A stretch of DNA of 64,000 nucleotides from Allobosea thiooxidans. Its GTDB lineage: Bacteria > Pseudomonadota > Alphaproteobacteria > Rhizobiales > Beijerinckiaceae. Positions 26,676 through 35,938 of this stretch are shown piece by piece. The stretch covers positions 124,001-188,000 of the forward strand of contig NZ_FUYX01000008.1 of the NCBI RefSeq assembly GCF_900168195.1, read 5' to 3'. The notes under the pieces are model-generated. The model saw only the letters and a list, made by a program, of their open reading frames with translations, had not been told where the DNA came from and ran no database searches. Numbering within the stretch: the stretch's first letter is position 1; the number at the start of each line of letters is the position of its first letter. The translations under genes and the position numbers were made by a program.

Positions 26676-29408
26676 TCAGCTCTCCTGCTTGCGTAGCGCC
26701 AGCTGGGCGACGACGAGGAACAGCAGGAAGAAGAAGGCCAGCATCACCAGATTGGGCCAGAGCTCGGCCGGACCGAGCCCCTTGGTGAAGACGCCGACGC
26801 TGACCGGCTGGTACCAGGCCGGCGGGAAGCTCATGCCGATGATCCGGCCGCCGCCCGACAGCGACGCGACTGGGACCATCAGGCCGGAGAAGTTGACGGC
26901 CGGGATGATCGACAGGATTGCGGTCGCGAAGACGGCCGCCACCTGCGTGCGGGTGAAGCTCGAGATGAGCTGGCCGAAGCCGGTCGTGGCGGAGACGTAG
27001 AACAGCGTCGCGAGCACCAGCACCCAGGCGGAGCCCTTGATCGGCACCTGGAAGACGAACAGCGCGATCAGCACCAGCATCGCGAAGCTGATCATCGCGA
27101 TGGCGATATAGGGCAGCTGCTTGCCGAACAGGAACTCGAAGCGGCTGATCGGCGTCGACCGGAAATTGGCGATCGAGCCGGTCTCCTTCTCGCGGACCAC
27201 GCCGATCGCCGACATGATCGCCGGGATCAGGATCAGCATCAGCATGATCACGCTCGGCACCATCGCGTTGGCGCTCTTGAAGTCCTGGTTGTAGCGGAAG
27301 CGGGTCTCGATCGTGACGGCCGCCGGAGCATGGCTCGACGCGGCATTGCTGGCTGTGAAGCTCTGCGCGTACTGGGCCGCCAGGCCGGTGACGTAGCCGC
27401 GCGTCGTCTCGGCCCGGAACGGCATGGCGCCGTCGAGCCAGACCGAGAGCTCGGGTGCCCGCCCGCCCTGCAGGTCGCGGCCGAAGGAGGGCGGGATCTC
27501 GATCGCGAGCTGGAGCTCGCCGCTCCTGAGGCGCTCGTCCAGCTCGGCTGCCGAGCGGATGGGCGGGCGCTCCTCGAAATAGCGCGAGCTGGAGAATGCC
27601 TCGACCAGCTGGCGGCTCTCCATCGTGTTGTCCTGGTCGTAGGCCGCGAACTTCAGGTTCTCGACGTCGAAGGAGATGCCGAAGCCGAAGGCGAGCATCA
27701 GCAGCAGCGGCCCCAGGAAGGCGAAGCTCAGCCGGATCGGGTCGCGCAGCAGCTCCATGGTCTCGCGCCGCGTGCAGGCCCAGAGCCGCCGCGGATCGAA
27801 GCGCCGCGCGGGCGGCGCCGGCTGGCTCGCGGCGGCAGGCACCGTATCGGCCTCCACCGGGGTGTCCTCGATGCCTGACGCCTCCTTCAGATAGGCGATG
27901 AAGGATTCCTCCAGCGTATCGACGCCGCGCTTCTGCACGAGCTCCTGCGGCGTGCCGACGGCGAGCACCTTGCCGGCATGCATGAAGGAGATGCGGTCGC
28001 AGCGCTCCGCCTCGTTCATGAAATGGGTCGAGAGGAAGATGGTGACGCCGTCGTCGCGCGAGAGGTCGATCAGCGTGCGCCAGAAGGCGTCGCGCGCGAT
28101 CGGGTCGACGCCGGAGGTCGGCTCGTCGAGGATCAGCATGGCCGGCCGGTGCAGGACGGCGACGGCGAGCTGCAGGCGCTGGCGGATGCCGAGCGGCAGG
28201 CCGTCGGGCCGGTCGTCGGCGACGTCCTCGAGGTCGAAACGGGTCAGGAGCTCGGCGATCCGGCCCGGGATCTCGGCCGGCGGCAGGTGGTAGAGCTGGG
28301 CATGCAGCAGCAGGTTCTGCCGGACCGTCAGCTCGCTGTAGAGCGAGAAGGCCTGCGACATGTAGCCGACGCGGCGGCGCGTCTCCATGTCGTCGGCGGC
28401 GAGCGGCTGGCCGAAGAGCTTGGCCGTGCCTTCGCTGGCCGGCAGCAGCCCGGTCAGCATCTTCATGGTCGTCGACTTGCCGCAGCCATTCGAGCCGAGG
28501 AAGCCGAAGATCTCGCCGCGCCCGATGCGGAAGCTGACATGGTCGACCGCGACGAAATCGCCGAAGCGCCGCGTCAGCCCCTCGGCCTCGATCGCGGGCG
28601 TGGCGTCGTCGCTGGCGGTGCGCGGGCGCAGCACGACCTCGCGATGCTGCGCGCGCTTGGCCTCCGGCAGCAGGGCGACGAAGGCGGCTTCCAGCGTGGC
28701 TTGCCCAGCCGTCTTCCGCAGCTCGTCGGGCGTGCCGGTGGCGATCGCCTTGCCGTCGTCCATCGCCACGAGCCAGTCGAAGCGCTCGGCCTCCTCCATA
28801 TAGGCGGTAGCGACGATGACGCTCATGCCGGGCCGACGGGCGCGGATGGTGTCGATCAGGTCCCAGAACTGGCCGCGCGAGAGCGGATCGACGCCGGTCG
28901 TCGGTTCGTCGAGGACGAGCAGGTCGGGGTCGTGGATCAGCGCGCAGCAGAGCGAGAGCTTCTGCTTCATGCCGCCGGAGAGCTTGGCGGCAGGCCGGCC
29001 CTCGAAGGGGTCGAGCCCCGTCGCCCTGAGCAGCTCGTCGATGCGGCCGCGGCGCTCGGCGGCGTCCTGCCCGAAGAGCCGCGCGTGGAAGTCGATGTTC
29101 TCGAAGACCGAGAGGGTGGGGTAGAGGTTTCGCCCCAGCCCCTGCGGCATGTAGGCGATGCGCCCGCGCCTGGCCTCGCGCTCGGCCTTGACGCCGAGAT
29201 CGCCGTCGAGCGCGTGGACGCGGCCTGCCTGGATCGCGCGGACGCCGGCGATGAGCGCGAGCAGGGTCGACTTGCCGACGCCGTCCGGCCCGATCACGCC
29301 GATCATGCGGCCGGCGGGGATATCGAGCGTCAGATCGTCGAGGGCGAGGACGCGGCCGTAACGATGCGTGACCGCCGCCAGCCGGGCAGCGAGCGCGGGC
29401 TGCGTCAT
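26676..29408 (-). CDS. RbbA-like fused ABC transporter (two ATPases + ABC-2 permease)
   Basis: A 910-residue protein with three modules. ATPase 1 (residues ~10-225) has the RbbA-style Walker [17 protein letters not shown] and [15 protein letters not shown]. ATPase 2 (~270-500) has [16 protein letters not shown] and [15 protein letters not shown]. An ABC-2 permease (~540-910) ends with six helices and has [21 protein letters not shown]. coli RbbA/YhiH has the same architecture and length. I start at ATG 29408, which overlaps the HlyD gene by ATGA. Although RbbA was described as ribosome-associated, the HlyD and permease partners argue for export. Confidence 0.9.
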   Translation of the reverse strand: MTQPALAARLAAVTHRYGRVLALDDLTLDIPAGRMIGVIGPDGVGKSTLLALIAGVRAIQAGRVHALDGDLGVKAEREARRGRIAYMPQGLGRNLYPTLSVFENIDFHARLFGQDAAERRGRIDELLRATGLDPFEGRPAAKLSGGMKQKLSLCCALIHDPDLLVLDEPTTGVDPLSRGQFWDLIDTIRARRPGMSVIVATAYMEEAERFDWLVAMDDGKAIATGTPDELRKTAGQATLEAAFVALLPEAKRAQHREVVLRPRTASDDATPAIEAEGLTRRFGDFVAVDHVSFRIGRGEIFGFLGSNGCGKSTTMKMLTGLLPASEGTAKLFGQPLAADDMETRRRVGYMSQAFSLYSELTVRQNLLLHAQLYHLPPAEIPGRIAELLTRFDLEDVADDRPDGLPLGIRQRLQLAVAVLHRPAMLILDEPTSGVDPIARDAFWRTLIDLSRDDGVTIFLSTHFMNEAERCDRISFMHAGKVLAVGTPQELVQKRGVDTLEESFIAYLKEASGIEDTPVEADTVPAAASQPAPPARRFDPRRLWACTRRETMELLRDPIRLSFAFLGPLLLMLAFGFGISFDVENLKFAAYDQDNTMESRQLVEAFSSSRYFEERPPIRSAAELDERLRSGELQLAIEIPPSFGRDLQGGRAPELSVWLDGAMPFRAETTRGYVTGLAAQYAQSFTASNAASSHAPAAVTIETRFRYNQDFKSANAMVPSVIMLMLILIPAIMSAIGVVREKETGSIANFRSTPISRFEFLFGKQLPYIAIAMISFAMLVLIALFVFQVPIKGSAWVLVLATLFYVSATTGFGQLISSFTRTQVAAVFATAILSIIPAVNFSGLMVPVASLSGGGRIIGMSFPPAWYQPVSVGVFTKGLGPAELWPNLVMLAFFFLLFLVVAQLALRKQES

Positions 29409-30421
29409 GGCAGCTTCACGGCGAGGGATTCGGGCCACTTCGCCTTGGGCGAGGTGCGGACGAAGCCGAGACCGCGTACGCCGGTCTTGACCTGTCGATG
29501 GTACTTGGCGAGCAGGTCGCGATCGACCTGGAGCTTGGCGCGGAAGACGAGCTTCTCGCGCTCCTCGGCGGTCTCGACCGCCTTCGGCGTGAACTGCGCA
29601 TCGGCGGCGACGAAGCTGACCGTCGCGGGAATGACGTATTGCGGCACGGGATCGAGGATGATGCGGGCCTCGTCGCCCAACGCCAGCAGCCCGGCCTGCG
29701 CGGCCGGCAGGTAGATCGTCATGTAGACGTCCGACAGGTCGAGGATGGTGATGACGCGCGTGCCGGCTGCGACGACCTCGCCGGTGCGGGCGAGCTGGTA
29801 CTGGACGCGCCCGCTGCGCGGCGCCACCAGCACGAGATCGACCAGGATCGCCCTGATCTGCTCGGCATCGGCCTCGGAGGCGTGGATGGCGAACTGGGCC
29901 TGGTCACGCTGCGCCTGGGCGGCCCGCAGGGCGGCGTCGGTGGCGTCGGCCTTGGCCGAGCGCTGGTCGAAGACCTGCTTGCTGAGATAGCCCTTCTCGA
30001 CCAGCTCCTTGCCGCGCTCGGCGTCGGTCCGGGCCAGGATCTGGTCGCTCTTGCGCTGGGCGATCAGGGCCTCCGCCTCGGCCAGCGCCTGGCGCGCGCG
30101 CAGGACCTGGGCCTCGGCGGCGCGCAGCTGCGCCTGGTATTCCGGGGAGGCGATGCGGGCGATCACCTGTCCGGCCGTGACCTCATCGCCTTCCTTGACC
30201 GTCACTTCGGAAAGGCGCCCGGCATATTTCGAGGAGACGTCGACCTGCGTCGCCTCGATGCGGCCATTGGTCTTGACGATGCCCTCCGGCATCGCGTCGC
30301 CGCGCAGCCGGTCGATCAGGGCCTTGAGCCGCGATTGCGCCTGGGCCGCGGGCGGGCTCAGCAGGGGAGCGGCCAGGGCTACGGCCAGAATTGCGGCGAG
30401 GACGGGTCGAAAAGGGCGCAT
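29405..30421 (-). CDS. HlyD family periplasmic adaptor
   Basis: A 338-residue membrane-fusion protein. The signal or anchor sequence is [17 protein letters not shown] split biotinyl/lipoyl-like domain ([40 protein letters not shown]) flanks a long alpha-helical hairpin rich in Ala, Glu and Arg (residues ~105-200). It links the RbbA/ABC-2 inner-membrane pair to an outer-membrane exit duct that is not encoded here. ATG 30421 has GGAGACG upstream. It is the first gene of this operon. Confidence 0.88.
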   Translation of the reverse strand: MRPFRPVLAAILAVALAAPLLSPPAAQAQSRLKALIDRLRGDAMPEGIVKTNGRIEATQVDVSSKYAGRLSEVTVKEGDEVTAGQVIARIASPEYQAQLRAAEAQVLRARQALAEAEALIAQRKSDQILARTDAERGKELVEKGYLSKQVFDQRSAKADATDAALRAAQAQRDQAQFAIHASEADAEQIRAILVDLVLVAPRSGRVQYQLARTGEVVAAGTRVITILDLSDVYMTIYLPAAQAGLLALGDEARIILDPVPQYVIPATVSFVAADAQFTPKAVETAEEREKLVFRAKLQVDRDLLAKYHRQVKTGVRGLGFVRTSPKAKWPESLAVKLP

Positions 30422-30479
30422 CGAGCGTCTCCAACGGCGGCGACGGGCTTGGGGCGTTTGATTCCCCACCGTCATAGCA

Positions 30480-30518
30480 CGCCGTGTCGGCTGCAAGATC
30501 GATGCAGCCGACACGGCG
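30480..30518. terminator. Perfect 15-bp inverted repeat between two reverse-strand operons
   Basis: CGCCGTGTCGGCTGC, then a 9-nt loop (AAGATCGAT), then GCAGCCGACACGGCG. The stem is perfect. It lies about 60 bp past the stop of the racemase-like gene and ~60 bp before the HlyD start, both on the reverse strand. Terminator of the upstream operon is the simplest reading, although no U-run follows. The length and perfection would also fit a regulator binding site for the exporter operon. Confidence 0.55.
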
Positions 30519-30580
30519 CTTCCTCCCACCATAAGGGCGGGCCGGGGCCGTTGAAAGACATAGCCGCGCCGCGGTGTGGC

Positions 30581-31300
30581 TCAGCGATAGCTCTGCGGTG
30601 ACAGCCCGCGGGCGAACCATTCGATGAAACCGACGATGTCGAAGACCGGCCGCCCGGTCGCCGCGGCGATGGCGGCGGAATGCGGCGGCAGGTTCGTGCA
30701 CTCGCACAGGATCGCCCCGACATTCGGGTGGCGCTCGACCAGGGTGCGAGCGGCCGCGACGACTTCACGCTCCAGCTCCGCCGGGTCGGAGATGCCGCCG
30801 CGATTGCCGTAGACGCGGCGGAACAGGCTGTCCGGCGGCAGGCCCTCGATCGGCGTCTCGGCCCTCACCCCGACCGCGGCGAGGTGGCGGGGGCTCAGCG
30901 CCTCGGCGGCGAAGGTCAGGATGCCGACCTGCTGGCCCGCCGGCAGCATCGCCTCGATCAGCGGCGCCTGCAGCAGGCTGCTCGTCGCGACCGGAACGGG
31001 CAGGGCGGCCGCCAGCTCCTTCTGGAGCAGGGCGAGGAAGCCGCAGCTCGTGGTGATGCCGCGCACGCCGCAGGCGACGAGATCGAGCGCCGCCGCGATG
31101 AAGGGCTCGAGGAACACTTCGGGGCTGCCATGGACGATGGCGGCGGGGTCGGCGCCGCGCACGACGCGGAACTGCACCGGGAACGGCCAGGTGCGGGCGT
31201 TGCCGACATCGCCCGGCAGGCGGCGGAAATGGGTGTCGAGCATCAGCACGCCGATGCCGAGCTCATGGACGGGCGCCGTCCCGGGGCCGGGCAGGGTCAC
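30581..31300 (-). CDS. Aspartate/glutamate racemase family protein
   Basis: A 239-residue Asp/Glu racemase-superfamily protein with the two catalytic Cys sites: GITTSCGFLALLQ (first half) and AILCECTNLPPHS (second half). It opens at GTG 31300, overlapping the stop of the dehydrogenase-like gene (GTGA), so translation is coupled. The family includes racemases, maleate isomerases and hydantoin racemases, and many members are uncharacterised. As the last gene of the ten-gene amino-acid locus it may invert the stereocentre of the pathway substrate; this is inference. Confidence 0.8.
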   Translation of the reverse strand: MTLPGPGTAPVHELGIGVLMLDTHFRRLPGDVGNARTWPFPVQFRVVRGADPAAIVHGSPEVFLEPFIAAALDLVACGVRGITTSCGFLALLQKELAAALPVPVATSSLLQAPLIEAMLPAGQQVGILTFAAEALSPRHLAAVGVRAETPIEGLPPDSLFRRVYGNRGGISDPAELEREVVAAARTLVERHPNVGAILCECTNLPPHSAAIAAATGRPVFDIVGFIEWFARGLSPQSYR

Positions 31301-32439
31301 GATATCGCCTCCGTGCTCGAGTGATGGGCCTGTGCGGCGCCGTCGAAAAACCAGGCGAGGAACCGGTTCTCGCGCAGGAGGGCGAGCGGGATGTCCTCCT
31401 GCGCGTGGATGCCGGCGCCTGCGATCCGCTCTTGCCGCAGCAGGTCGAGGACCGCGGCGACATGCGAGGCGGCGGTGCGCCGCATGGCGCCGATCGGGAC
31501 GCCGCCCGTCAAGGCGGGCTCGACGACGCGCCGGAAATGCTTCTTGGCGTCGGCCCGCCCACGGGGCGTCGCGCTGATCGCGATGAGGAGCTGGTCGTCC
31601 GGCACGTCGGGCAGTGCGTTGAGGAACAGGTTGCGCAGCATATAGACGCGCTCGCGCAGCTTCATCTCGTCGAGCAGGAAGGCCATGCAGTCGGCATGGC
31701 CGGGATAGCGGATCGTGCGGGAGACCAGGCTGGAGACCTTTCCGGCGAGGCGCCGGCACAGCGTCGCCGGAATGTTGCCGGAGACGAAGACCTCGTAGTC
31801 CCGCTCGCGCAGGCAAAGCGGCTCGCGCCGCGACAGCGGATCGAGCAGGGCTTCCCGCCCGTCGATCAGGGCCAGAGAGGGGCGCGTATATTCGCGCAGC
31901 GTCGCGTCGACGTCCCATATCAGCCCGTAGCCGAGGCGGCCGACCGGCCGGGGCGGCAGGCTGCCGATGCGGACGTCGATATCGGCCGGGGCCGTGCTTT
32001 GCGCGGCGAGATCGAGCACCAGCGACGAGACCAGGCCCGGCGAGATGCCGCACTGCGCGACGAAGCTGCCCTGCGCCGCATCGGCCTCGCGGCGGACCGC
32101 TTCCAGCGCGGCGCCGTCGTCGCCGAGATCGAGGTAGTGCGTGCCGCTGCGCCGCGCCGCGGCCGCGACGAGGGGCGTCGCGGAGCTGGGCACCGCCGCC
32201 ACCACAGCGTCGGCGCCGGCGAGGATCCTGTCGAGATGCGCGGCGTTGCTGGGGTCGACCTCGGCGAAGGGCAAGGCGAGGCCCTCGGCCCGCCGCCGGG
32301 CCGGCTCGGTCGGGTCGACGAGCAGGATTTCGAATTCGGGCGTCTCGCGCAGGAGCAGCCCGAGCGCGGTGCCGATCCGGCCGGCGCCGACGATCACCAC
32401 CCGGAACGGCCGGGGCCGGCTGGCGCTGGCGTCAGCCAT
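31297..32439 (-). CDS. Saccharopine dehydrogenase-like NAD(P) oxidoreductase
   Basis: A 380-residue protein. The N-terminal Rossmann motif [19 protein letters not shown] is followed by [15 protein letters not shown] and [10 protein letters not shown], as in the Sacchrp_dh_NADP family. [18 protein letters not shown] matches the conserved Gly-Pro-Gly region. The C-terminal part ([19 protein letters not shown]) resembles the Sacchrp_dh_C fold. Relatives include saccharopine, carboxynorspermidine and homospermidine dehydrogenases. ATG 32439 overlaps the ATPase gene by 8 bp. Substrate unknown; no lysine-degradation partner gene (aminotransferase or second reductase) lies beside it. Confidence 0.78.
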   Translation of the reverse strand: MADASASRPRPFRVVIVGAGRIGTALGLLLRETPEFEILLVDPTEPARRRAEGLALPFAEVDPSNAAHLDRILAGADAVVAAVPSSATPLVAAAARRSGTHYLDLGDDGAALEAVRREADAAQGSFVAQCGISPGLVSSLVLDLAAQSTAPADIDVRIGSLPPRPVGRLGYGLIWDVDATLREYTRPSLALIDGREALLDPLSRREPLCLRERDYEVFVSGNIPATLCRRLAGKVSSLVSRTIRYPGHADCMAFLLDEMKLRERVYMLRNLFLNALPDVPDDQLLIAISATPRGRADAKKHFRRVVEPALTGGVPIGAMRRTAASHVAAVLDLLRQERIAGAGIHAQEDIPLALLRENRFLAWFFDGAAQAHHSSTEAIS

Positions 32440-33211
32440 GGAAGCGGGCGAGGAACGTCTTGAGACGCTCGTTGTCGGGATTGCGGAGAATCCCGTCGGG
32501 GCTGCCCTGCTCGGCGATGCGCCCACCCTCCATGAAGACGACGCGGTCCGAGACATCGGCCGCGAAGGAGATCTCGTGGGTGACGATCACCATCGTCATG
32601 CCCTGCTCGGCGAGGCCGCGCACGACGCCCAGCACCTCGCCGACGAGCTCGGGATCGAGCGCGCTGGTGATCTCGTCGAGCAGCAGCGCGTCCGGCTGCA
32701 TCGTCAGGGCGCGGGCGATGGCGACGCGCTGCTTCTGGCCGCCCGAGAGCTGGTCCGGCCGGGCGTCGCGCTTCTCGGCGAGGCCGACCTTGGCGATGTA
32801 GTCCATCGCGATGTCGACCGCCTCCTTCCGCGGCTTGCGCTGGACGGTGGTGGGGCCCTCGATGACGTTCTCCAGCACGCTCATATGCGGGAACAGGTTG
32901 AAGTGCTGGAACACCATGCCGACATGGCGGCGCAGCTCGCCCTGACCGAGGCGATCGCCCTTGCCGCGGAAGCTGGAGCCAACCTGCCGGCCGCGGAAGC
33001 GGATCTCGCCGGCGTCGGGCGCTTCCAGCATGTTCATGCAGCGGATGAAGGTCGACTTGCCCGAGCCCGACGGGCCGATGATCGAGACGACCTCGCCGCC
33101 GGCCAGGGCCAGATCGATGCCGTGCAGGACGGTGAGCGCGCCGAAGCGCTTGACGATGCCGCGGGCCTCGAGAACGGTTTCGGGCGCGGCGGGCGTGGAA
33201 ACGGATGTCAT
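32432..33211 (-). CDS. Polar amino acid ABC importer ATPase (GlnQ/HisP type)
   Basis: A 259-residue ATPase. Walker A is [19 protein letters not shown]-loop [17 protein letters not shown], signature [15 protein letters not shown], and Walker [17 protein letters not shown]. Ile stands where most GlnQ proteins have Pro (DEPTSALD), a change common in this subfamily. It lies 13 bp downstream of the permease gene. Confidence 0.92.
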   Translation of the reverse strand: MTSVSTPAAPETVLEARGIVKRFGALTVLHGIDLALAGGEVVSIIGPSGSGKSTFIRCMNMLEAPDAGEIRFRGRQVGSSFRGKGDRLGQGELRRHVGMVFQHFNLFPHMSVLENVIEGPTTVQRKPRKEAVDIAMDYIAKVGLAEKRDARPDQLSGGQKQRVAIARALTMQPDALLLDEITSALDPELVGEVLGVVRGLAEQGMTMVIVTHEISFAADVSDRVVFMEGGRIAEQGSPDGILRNPDNERLKTFLARFHG

Positions 33212-33224
33212 GGCTGGTTCTCGC

Positions 33225-33887
33225 TCAATGGCCGCCGCGCGTCCGGCTCTCGACGATGTCGGCGAACTTCGTGATCGGGAACAGGATGGCGAAATAGAGC
33301 ACCGCAAGGACGGTGTAGGATTCCAGCGGGCGATAGGTCTGCCCGTTGACGATGCTCGCCATGTAGGTGAGCTCGGCCACCGAGATCACCGAAATCAGCG
33401 AGGTGTTCTTGAACTGCGTGACCGACTGGTTGATGAAGGCCGGCATCATCCGGCGGATCGCCTGCGGCAGCACGATGCGCCGCATCACCTGCCAGCCCGA
33501 CATGCCGATCGCCGCGCCCGCTTCCGACTGGCCGCGGTCGATCGAGACGATGCCACCCCGGAAGACCTCGGCATAGAAGGCCGCGGCATAGAGCGAGAGC
33601 GTGATCAGCGCCGCCGCCCAGTTGGCCAGGTCGAAGCCGAGCAGCAGCGGCAGGGCGTAGTAGATCCACAACAGCTGCACCAGCAGCGGCGTGCAGCGGA
33701 AGAGTTCCTGGAAGCCCTGCGCCAGCCAGTTCAGCGGCCCGATGCCGGACAGCCGCGCGAAGCACAGGAGCAGCCCGAGGACCAGCCCGATCGCGATCGA
33801 GCTTACCGTGTAGAGGATGGTGATCCACGCGCCCCAGAGAAACAGATCGGCCGATTGGGCGATCGGGGCGAAGCTCCATGTGTACAT
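33225..33887 (-). CDS. Polar amino acid ABC importer permease (HisMQ family)
   Basis: A 220-residue permease with five or six helices and the cytoplasmic EAA loop [40 protein letters not shown] and [18 protein letters not shown] are family hallmarks. Only one permease gene is present, so the channel is probably a homodimer. It follows the binding-protein gene by about 170 bp that contains a stem-loop. Confidence 0.92.
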   Translation of the reverse strand: MYTWSFAPIAQSADLFLWGAWITILYTVSSIAIGLVLGLLLCFARLSGIGPLNWLAQGFQELFRCTPLLVQLLWIYYALPLLLGFDLANWAAALITLSLYAAAFYAEVFRGGIVSIDRGQSEAGAAIGMSGWQVMRRIVLPQAIRRMMPAFINQSVTQFKNTSLISVISVAELTYMASIVNGQTYRPLESYTVLAVLYFAILFPITKFADIVESRTRGGH

Positions 33888-33992
33888 GTCCTGCCAGCCT
33901 TTCGTGAAAGCGGCCCGCGAACAGGATGCGAAGACGCGCGAGCGCCTTTCGCCCTTATCCTGCTCTCCGATATTGGGTGAGAGATGGCTTCA

Positions 33993-34030
33993 GGTTCCGG
34001 ATGGATGGTCTTGTGATTCCATCCGAAACC
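33993..34030 (-). terminator. Stem-loop between binding-protein and permease genes
   Basis: GGTTCCGGATGGA and TCCATCCGAAACC pair with one mismatch around a 12-nt loop. It lies ~30 bp past the stop of the binding-protein gene on the reverse strand. Such hairpins often protect or attenuate the message so that the binding protein is made in excess. Confidence 0.5.
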
Positions 34031-34057
34031 GTCCGGCTCCGGCGGGCCGCCGCTGCT

Positions 34058-34885
34058 TCAGCCGCCGAAGCCGAAGCCTTCCGGCATGTCGTCGAGCGTG
34101 ATGCCGAAGGGGGCCAGGCTCTTCACGATCCAGGTCTGGTTGTTGCCGATGCGGCGGTTGTACTCCGCCCAGGCCGAGATGAAGGCGCGCGACTTCTCGT
34201 CGGCCTTCCAGTTCATGGCGACCACGGAGGGCGTCGACAGGACCGGAGACGGCACCAGAACCTTGCCGATGCCGCTCGCCTTCTTGGTCATCACCAGCCC
34301 GTTCAGCATGGTGTTGACCAGGCCGTCGGCCTTGCCGCTGACCACCGCCACGATGGCCTCGTCGCGGGACTTGAAGCGCAGCATCTTGGCCTTGGGCAGG
34401 TATTGCTGGGCGATCAGGTCCTGCGAGGAGCCGAGATCGACCGCGAAGGTGTATTTCGGGTCGTCGAGCTCGGCCCAGCTCAGCTTCGAAAGCTCGGCCT
34501 TGGGCGAGACGATGACGAAGCTGTTGAAATAGGTCGGGGCCGAGAAGGCGACCGAGAGCGCCCGCTGCGGCGTGGCGGTGACGCCGAGCGCGAGGTCGGC
34601 CTTGCCGCTCTGCACGTCGAGGATCGAGTTCGGCCAGCTCGACTCGACGACCTCCAGCTTGACGCCGAGGGTGTTGGCGATGTCGCGGGCCATCTCGATG
34701 GCGAAGCCGCGCCACTCACCCGTCCGCGGGTCCTTGTTGAAATAGGGGTCCTCGTTGATGATCCCCGGAATGCGCAGGACGCCGCGCGCGCGGACGGCCT
34801 CGATGGTGTCCTCGGCCTGAACCGGGGATTGCAGGGCCAGCCATCCCAGGCCCGCAGCGCAGATGGCGCGAATAATCGATTTCAT
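34058..34885 (-). CDS. Polar amino acid ABC importer binding protein
   Basis: A 275-residue type II periplasmic binding protein (SBP_bac_3). Signal peptide: IIRAICAAGLGWLALQSPVQ, cut near AEDT. The mature part has AVRARGVLRIPGIINED, GFAIEMARDIANTLGVKLE, and DVQSGKADLALGVTATPQRA, as in glutamate/glutamine and opine binding proteins. The next gene upstream (DapA-like) is 123 bp away, so an additional promoter may exist here. The substrate is probably the amino acid broken down by the neighbouring enzymes. Confidence 0.9.
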   Translation of the reverse strand: MKSIIRAICAAGLGWLALQSPVQAEDTIEAVRARGVLRIPGIINEDPYFNKDPRTGEWRGFAIEMARDIANTLGVKLEVVESSWPNSILDVQSGKADLALGVTATPQRALSVAFSAPTYFNSFVIVSPKAELSKLSWAELDDPKYTFAVDLGSSQDLIAQQYLPKAKMLRFKSRDEAIVAVVSGKADGLVNTMLNGLVMTKKASGIGKVLVPSPVLSTPSVVAMNWKADEKSRAFISAWAEYNRRIGNNQTWIVKSLAPFGITLDDMPEGFGFGG

Positions 34886-35008
34886 GAGCTTTCCACTCCG
34901 TTCCCTTGCCGATATGTTCGGTCTTGCTCTGGTCGTTCGGACGAGCAGAGCCTATGCGACGCACTTGCGCGGACAATGCGAGAGTAGGGCGTCCTCCTAC
35001 CGGTTTTC

Positions 35009-35917
35009 TTATATGTTCGCCCGGGCCTCGAAGGATTGCAGGCTTGCTTCCAGCGCCTTGCGGTTCTCGGGACGCAGGGGCGCGAGCGGGGCGCGCAGCT
35101 CCGGCCCGATCAGGCCGGTCCGCGCCAGCGCGGTCTTCACCGGCACCGGATTGCTCTCGATGAAGAGATGGCCGACGAGGTCGAACAGCGCCTCGTGGAT
35201 ACGGCGGGCCTCGGCCGGCCGACCCTCGGCCCAGGCCCGGCAGAGGGCGGCGACCTCAGCCGGCAGGAGGTTCGAGGCGACGCTGGTGACCCCGTCGGCG
35301 CCGACCGCCAGGAAGGGCAGGGTTAGGCCGTCATCGCCGGAATGGATCACGAAATCGGCGCCCAGCGCCTGCCGCAGCTCGGTGATGCGCTCGGCCTTCC
35401 CGCCGGCCTCCTTGATGCCGACGATATGGGGATGGGCCTGCGCCAGCCGCGCGGCCGTTGCCGGCGCGATCTCGACGCCGGTGCGCCCCGGCACGCTGTA
35501 GAGCATGATCGGCAGGTCGACCGCCTCGGCGATGGCGGAGAAGTGGTCGAACAGCCCGTCCTGAGACGGCTTGTTGTAGTAGGGCGTCACCAGCAGGATG
35601 CCGTCGGCGCCGAGTGCCTGGGCCCGCTTCGCCTTGGCGATGGCGAGCCGCGTCGCGTTCGAGCCGGCCCCGGCCATGACGAAGGCGCGGCCGGAAGCGG
35701 CCTTCACGGTGACGCGGATGACCTCCTCGGCCTCCTCGTCGCTCAGCGTCGCCGCCTCGCCGGTGGTACCGACCGGGACCAGCCCGGCGACCCCGGCAGC
35801 GAGCTGCGCGGCGATCAGCTTCTCGAGCGCCGGCACGTCGACGGTACCGTCACGGAACGGGGTGACGAGGGCGGTGAAGACGCCGCAGAGGCGCCGGCGC
35901 AGTTCGGGATCGATCAT
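35009..35917 (-). CDS. DapA / N-acetylneuraminate lyase superfamily enzyme
   Basis: A 302-residue class I aldolase-fold protein: GTTGEAATLSDEE, VTPYYNKPSQDG (active-site Tyr), YSVPGRTGVE (the Arg that binds the substrate carboxylate in DapA), and the Schiff-base Lys in IVGIKEAGG. True 4-hydroxy-tetrahydrodipicolinate synthase is possible. Position between an aldehyde dehydrogenase and an amino-acid importer fits a catabolic lyase/deaminase, such as the pyrroline-4-hydroxy-2-carboxylate deaminase of hydroxyproline degradation. AAGGAG 8 nt before ATG 35917 fixes the start over two upstream ATGs. Confidence 0.85.
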   Translation of the reverse strand: MIDPELRRRLCGVFTALVTPFRDGTVDVPALEKLIAAQLAAGVAGLVPVGTTGEAATLSDEEAEEVIRVTVKAASGRAFVMAGAGSNATRLAIAKAKRAQALGADGILLVTPYYNKPSQDGLFDHFSAIAEAVDLPIMLYSVPGRTGVEIAPATAARLAQAHPHIVGIKEAGGKAERITELRQALGADFVIHSGDDGLTLPFLAVGADGVTSVASNLLPAEVAALCRAWAEGRPAEARRIHEALFDLVGHLFIESNPVPVKTALARTGLIGPELRAPLAPLRPENRKALEASLQSFEARANI

Positions 35918-35938
35918 GTCCATGTCTCCTTGCATCGC

